DNA from: Ignelater luminosus
Lineage: Eukaryota > Arthropoda > Insecta > Coleoptera > Elateridae
Length of the DNA: 64,000 nt
Reading direction: 5' to 3'
Assembly (NCBI GenBank): GCA_011009095.1
Contig: VTPC01007391.1
Span: 1-64,000, forward strand
In this document: positions 61,573 to 64,000 of the stretch, in pieces
Layout: each line of letters starts with the position of its first letter
Position numbering within the stretch: position 1 is the first letter of the stretch
The notes under the pieces: generated by a model
The model's input: only the letters and a program-made list of their open reading frames with translations
Told to the model about the DNA's origin: nothing
The model's database searches: none
Translations under genes and position numbers: made by a program

Positions 61573-62864
61573 GAGGGTGGTCTGAAAAGTTTCCGACCTC
61601 AACGTGAAGATGGCAGCACTCGTAAATAAAAGCTACTGAATTTCGTTGTTCATCTGTTGACAGTTACTCACCAAAGTTTCAGCCATTTTGGACGCGCAGT
61701 TGTTATGTAACAGTTGTTTGAGTGAGTTGATGTGAGTTTTTTTGTGAAAATGGACAAAATCGAGTATCGAGCTGTCATTAAATATTTGTTTTTGAAAGGC
61801 AATACGCCTTCGCAAATAAAAGATGAGTTGGATTCTGTGCATGGGGACTCTGCACCATCATTTACCACAGTGAAATTTTGGGCTGCTGAATTTAAACGTG
61901 GCCGTAAGAGCTTGGAAGACGATGAACGTTCGGGACGTCCAAAAACTGCAACTACCGACGAAAACATCGCCAAAGTTCACCAAATGGTGCTAGACGACCG
62001 CCGAATTAAAGTGAGAGAGATAGCAGAGGTTATGAACATGTCAAAAGAACGTGTTTGTCACATATTAAATCAACATTTAGGCATGAGAAAGCTGTCCGCG
62101 CGTTGGGTGCCGCGTTTGCTCACGTTAGACCAAAAACGTGTTCGAATGAATATTTCCAACGCTCTTTTGGCGCAGTTTAGGCGAAATAAATCCGAGTTTT
62201 GGCGCCGATTAATTACTGTAGATGAAACTTGGATACACCATTATACGCCCGAAACAAAAATACAGTCCAAACAGTGGACTGCAAAGGGGGAACCGGCTCC
62301 AAAAAAAGCAAAAACTGTTTTTTCGGCTGGGAAAGTGATGGCGACTGTTTTTTGGGATAGTCATGGAGTTATTTTAATCGATTATCTTCAAAAAGGAAAA
62401 ACCATTACAGGAGCATACTATGCATCATTACTTGACAAGCTGAAGGCAGAACTTGCGAAAAAACGGCCACATTTGCAGAAAAAGAAAATCCTGTTTCACC
62501 AAGACAACGCACCGTCTCACACCTCAGCGGTTGCCATGGCGAAAATCCACGAATTACGGTTTGAACTGCTTGACCATCCGCCTTACTCACCAGATCTAGC
62601 CCCAAGCGACTTCTTTTTGTTCCCTCATCTAAAAATTGCGCTCGGAGGACAAAGATTTTCGTCAAATGAAGAGGCAATCACCTTCGTGAACAATTATTTT
62701 GCAGAGAAAAATGCCGAGTACTATTTGGACGGGTTACAGAGATGGGAGCATCGCTGGGAGAAGTGTGTAGAGTTACAAGGAGACTATGTTGAAAAATAAA
62801 AAAAAATTTTCAGAAAAAATGTCTTGTATCTTTGTTAGGTCGGAAACTTTTCAGACCACCCTCG
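61573..62864 (+). mobile_element. mariner DNA transposon, copy 2 (1292 bp), apparently intact
   Basis: This is a full-length mariner flanked by TA at 61571-61572 and 62865-62866. Its terminal inverted repeats are identical over 28 bp (61573-61600 and 62837-62864), starting CGAGGGTGGTCTG. It contains one uninterrupted transposase gene. Perfect ends and an open gene indicate recent insertion. It lies just upstream (on the minus-strand sense) of a decayed LINE coding region at 60290-61480. Confidence 0.97.
61750..62799 (+). CDS. mariner transposase, full length (349 residues)
   Basis: This is a cut-and-paste transposase. The ATG at 61750 gives MDKIEYRAVIKYLFL and runs without interruption to the stop at 62799, matching the usual 340-350 residues of mariner. 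Domains: two helix-turn-helix regions in about the first 115 residues (DNA binding), the WVPRLLT linker at W119, and then the RNase H-like catalytic core. The core aspartates are D158 (VDETWIHHYTPETK), D252 (FHQDNAPSH) and D287 (YSPDLAPSDFFLFP), which gives DD34D. The C-terminus ends GDYVEK. The frame extends upstream to a GTG, but the ATG aligns with the start of copy 1 and the family. Over the first 64 residues, 34 are identical to copy 1. All parts needed for activity are visible; expression cannot be judged. Confidence 0.97.
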   Translation: MDKIEYRAVIKYLFLKGNTPSQIKDELDSVHGDSAPSFTTVKFWAAEFKRGRKSLEDDERSGRPKTATTDENIAKVHQMVLDDRRIKVREIAEVMNMSKERVCHILNQHLGMRKLSARWVPRLLTLDQKRVRMNISNALLAQFRRNKSEFWRRLITVDETWIHHYTPETKIQSKQWTAKGEPAPKKAKTVFSAGKVMATVFWDSHGVILIDYLQKGKTITGAYYASLLDKLKAELAKKRPHLQKKKILFHQDNAPSHTSAVAMAKIHELRFELLDHPPYSPDLAPSDFFLFPHLKIALGGQRFSSNEEAITFVNNYFAEKNAEYYLDGLQRWEHRWEKCVELQGDYVEK

Positions 62865-62866
62865 TA

Positions 62867-64000
62867 GTGCATCTCACTTAAATTTGAAACCACACTACTG
62901 ACTAACTATTGCATAACACTTAAGTTTTACAAACTTAGAAAGTATAATTTACTTCAAACAAGTCGAAGGTTATTGAAAGACAGGTACTCATTTGAGATTT
63001 TTTATTCTGACTGTTGGAAATTTAGTGTCGTAGATTACTTTACAAAGGACCTTGTTAGTAAAGGTAGTAAGAGAAATTAGTATGTATCAGAGGTGTTTCT
63101 ATTTGAACTGAGACGAAGTACACACGATTTCCCAAAAATTCAGTTTACCAACAAGGAACGAGGAAGTAATCTTTAATCTATGTATCCAGTTTTCAACATA
63201 AATATTTGTTGGCTGCTGAATCAAGCTCAACGGAGTTTACAGAAGCTATTTATAGTCGAAACTATTTATCTTATGAAACTCTCCAAAAAAGACGAAAAAA
63301 GGGCTTAGAATTACTGTTACGCATTTCACAAACAATAGAGAACGTGAAACAAAAAACTTTTGAGAAAGATGATCTACTTTTGTAAAAAGGCAAAGTTCTG
63401 AAAGTACAATTCACGATTTTTACAAAGCTTAAGAACTTATCACTTCTCATTAGACAACTGTCTATCAAGAATTTCTTTAGGATTTTCTATCTATGACATT
63501 TATTATTACATTTTTTAATTTTGACGTTATAAGGAAAACGTTTGAATTCGATCTCCAGATACAGTTAGAATTTCTTTTGCACACTATTTCATGGATTAGG
63601 TGCATTTACACTGTCACCGTAAACAGTGAGATTCTAGAATTTTTTTCAATTTTGATCAAATGTGTTTCAGCAGCAGCAGTGACATAACATCAATTATTAT
63701 TCATATGGGTTCTGGCAAAACTTGTTAATGCTAGAGTTTTAGTACAAGAAAGATTTCTAAACTCAGTATCTCCCTAGAAAGACCATATAAAATCTTCAAG
63801 GGTAGCTTCCGTGATATGACTGTATTGCTAGACAATTGTATTGACTGCGCAACGATTGTTTTTTTGCCATATTTCGTCTTGGTTGAACACCAAATGAAAC
63901 TGATCACTATATACATGTTACATTGTTTTCTATAGGTTTTCATTATAATACACCTTATATAAATCCTTCACAACGTTTTACTGCAATACTGGCTACAATC
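62867..64000. other. No gene seen
   Basis: This is AT-rich sequence to the right of mariner copy 2. Short frames on both strands have no recognisable domain. Confidence 0.6.

Noticed and set aside
61732-61749. Upstream GTG start for mariner transposase copy 2
   Set aside because: The ATG at 61750 gives the normal family length and start.
1-64000. tRNA, rRNA, CRISPR arrays and bacterial-type operons
   Set aside because: No tRNA-like box pairs, ribosomal sequence or spaced direct repeats were seen, and introns and mariner elements show a eukaryotic genome.

Overview
The window looks like an AT-rich insect nuclear genome. It carries one spliced host gene, two mariner transposons, several decayed LINEs, a BEL/Pao fossil, short inverted-repeat elements, and long stretches with no recognisable coding. 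I cannot place it more finely than insect. There are no rRNA, tRNA or CRISPR features that I can support.

Host gene: an alpha-2,6-sialyltransferase of the ST6Gal family (glycosyltransferase family 29) lies on the minus strand and spans about 21 kb (55457 down to 34518). Three coding exons join in phase (55457-54746, 47067-46693, 34759-34518) to give a 442-residue type II Golgi protein. All the sialylmotifs and the six cysteines known from the mammalian enzyme are present. The start codon sits directly after a splice acceptor, so at least one non-coding 5' exon must lie further upstream, beyond 55514. The two introns (about 7.7 and 11.9 kb) are full of repeats.

Left flank (1-34.5 kb): a small inverted-repeat element (617-743); a GC-rich, repeat-like block (1745-2690); a broken BRD7/BRD9-type bromodomain pseudogene (7150-7600); a BEL/Pao fossil (about 9330-10340); mariner copy 1 (20736-22028), whose transposase has one frameshift near its C-terminus; and two LINE remnants lying head to head (23800-24900 minus, 24930-25870 plus), each with RNase H sequence. 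The rest is AT-rich DNA without supported genes.

Introns (34.5-55.5 kb): the most interesting object is a 2.58 kb element at 50153-52731 inside intron 1. It has split terminal inverted repeats (14 bp outer, 29 bp inner), a tandem subterminal repeat, and a decayed coding region. That coding region resembles an XPG/FEN1-like nuclease followed by a cysteine-rich domain. It may be a non-classical DNA transposon, possibly related to Academ. Intron 2 holds a second GC-rich block (35930-37010), a 344-bp element with CAGGGTTGT ends, and a two-copy 130-bp tandem repeat.

Right flank (55.5-64 kb): a 603-bp inverted-repeat element (55972-56574), a decayed LINE coding region on the minus strand (60290-61480), and mariner copy 2 (61573-62864). 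Copy 2 has perfect 28-bp inverted repeats and an unbroken 349-residue transposase with all three catalytic aspartates, so it looks recent and could be functional.
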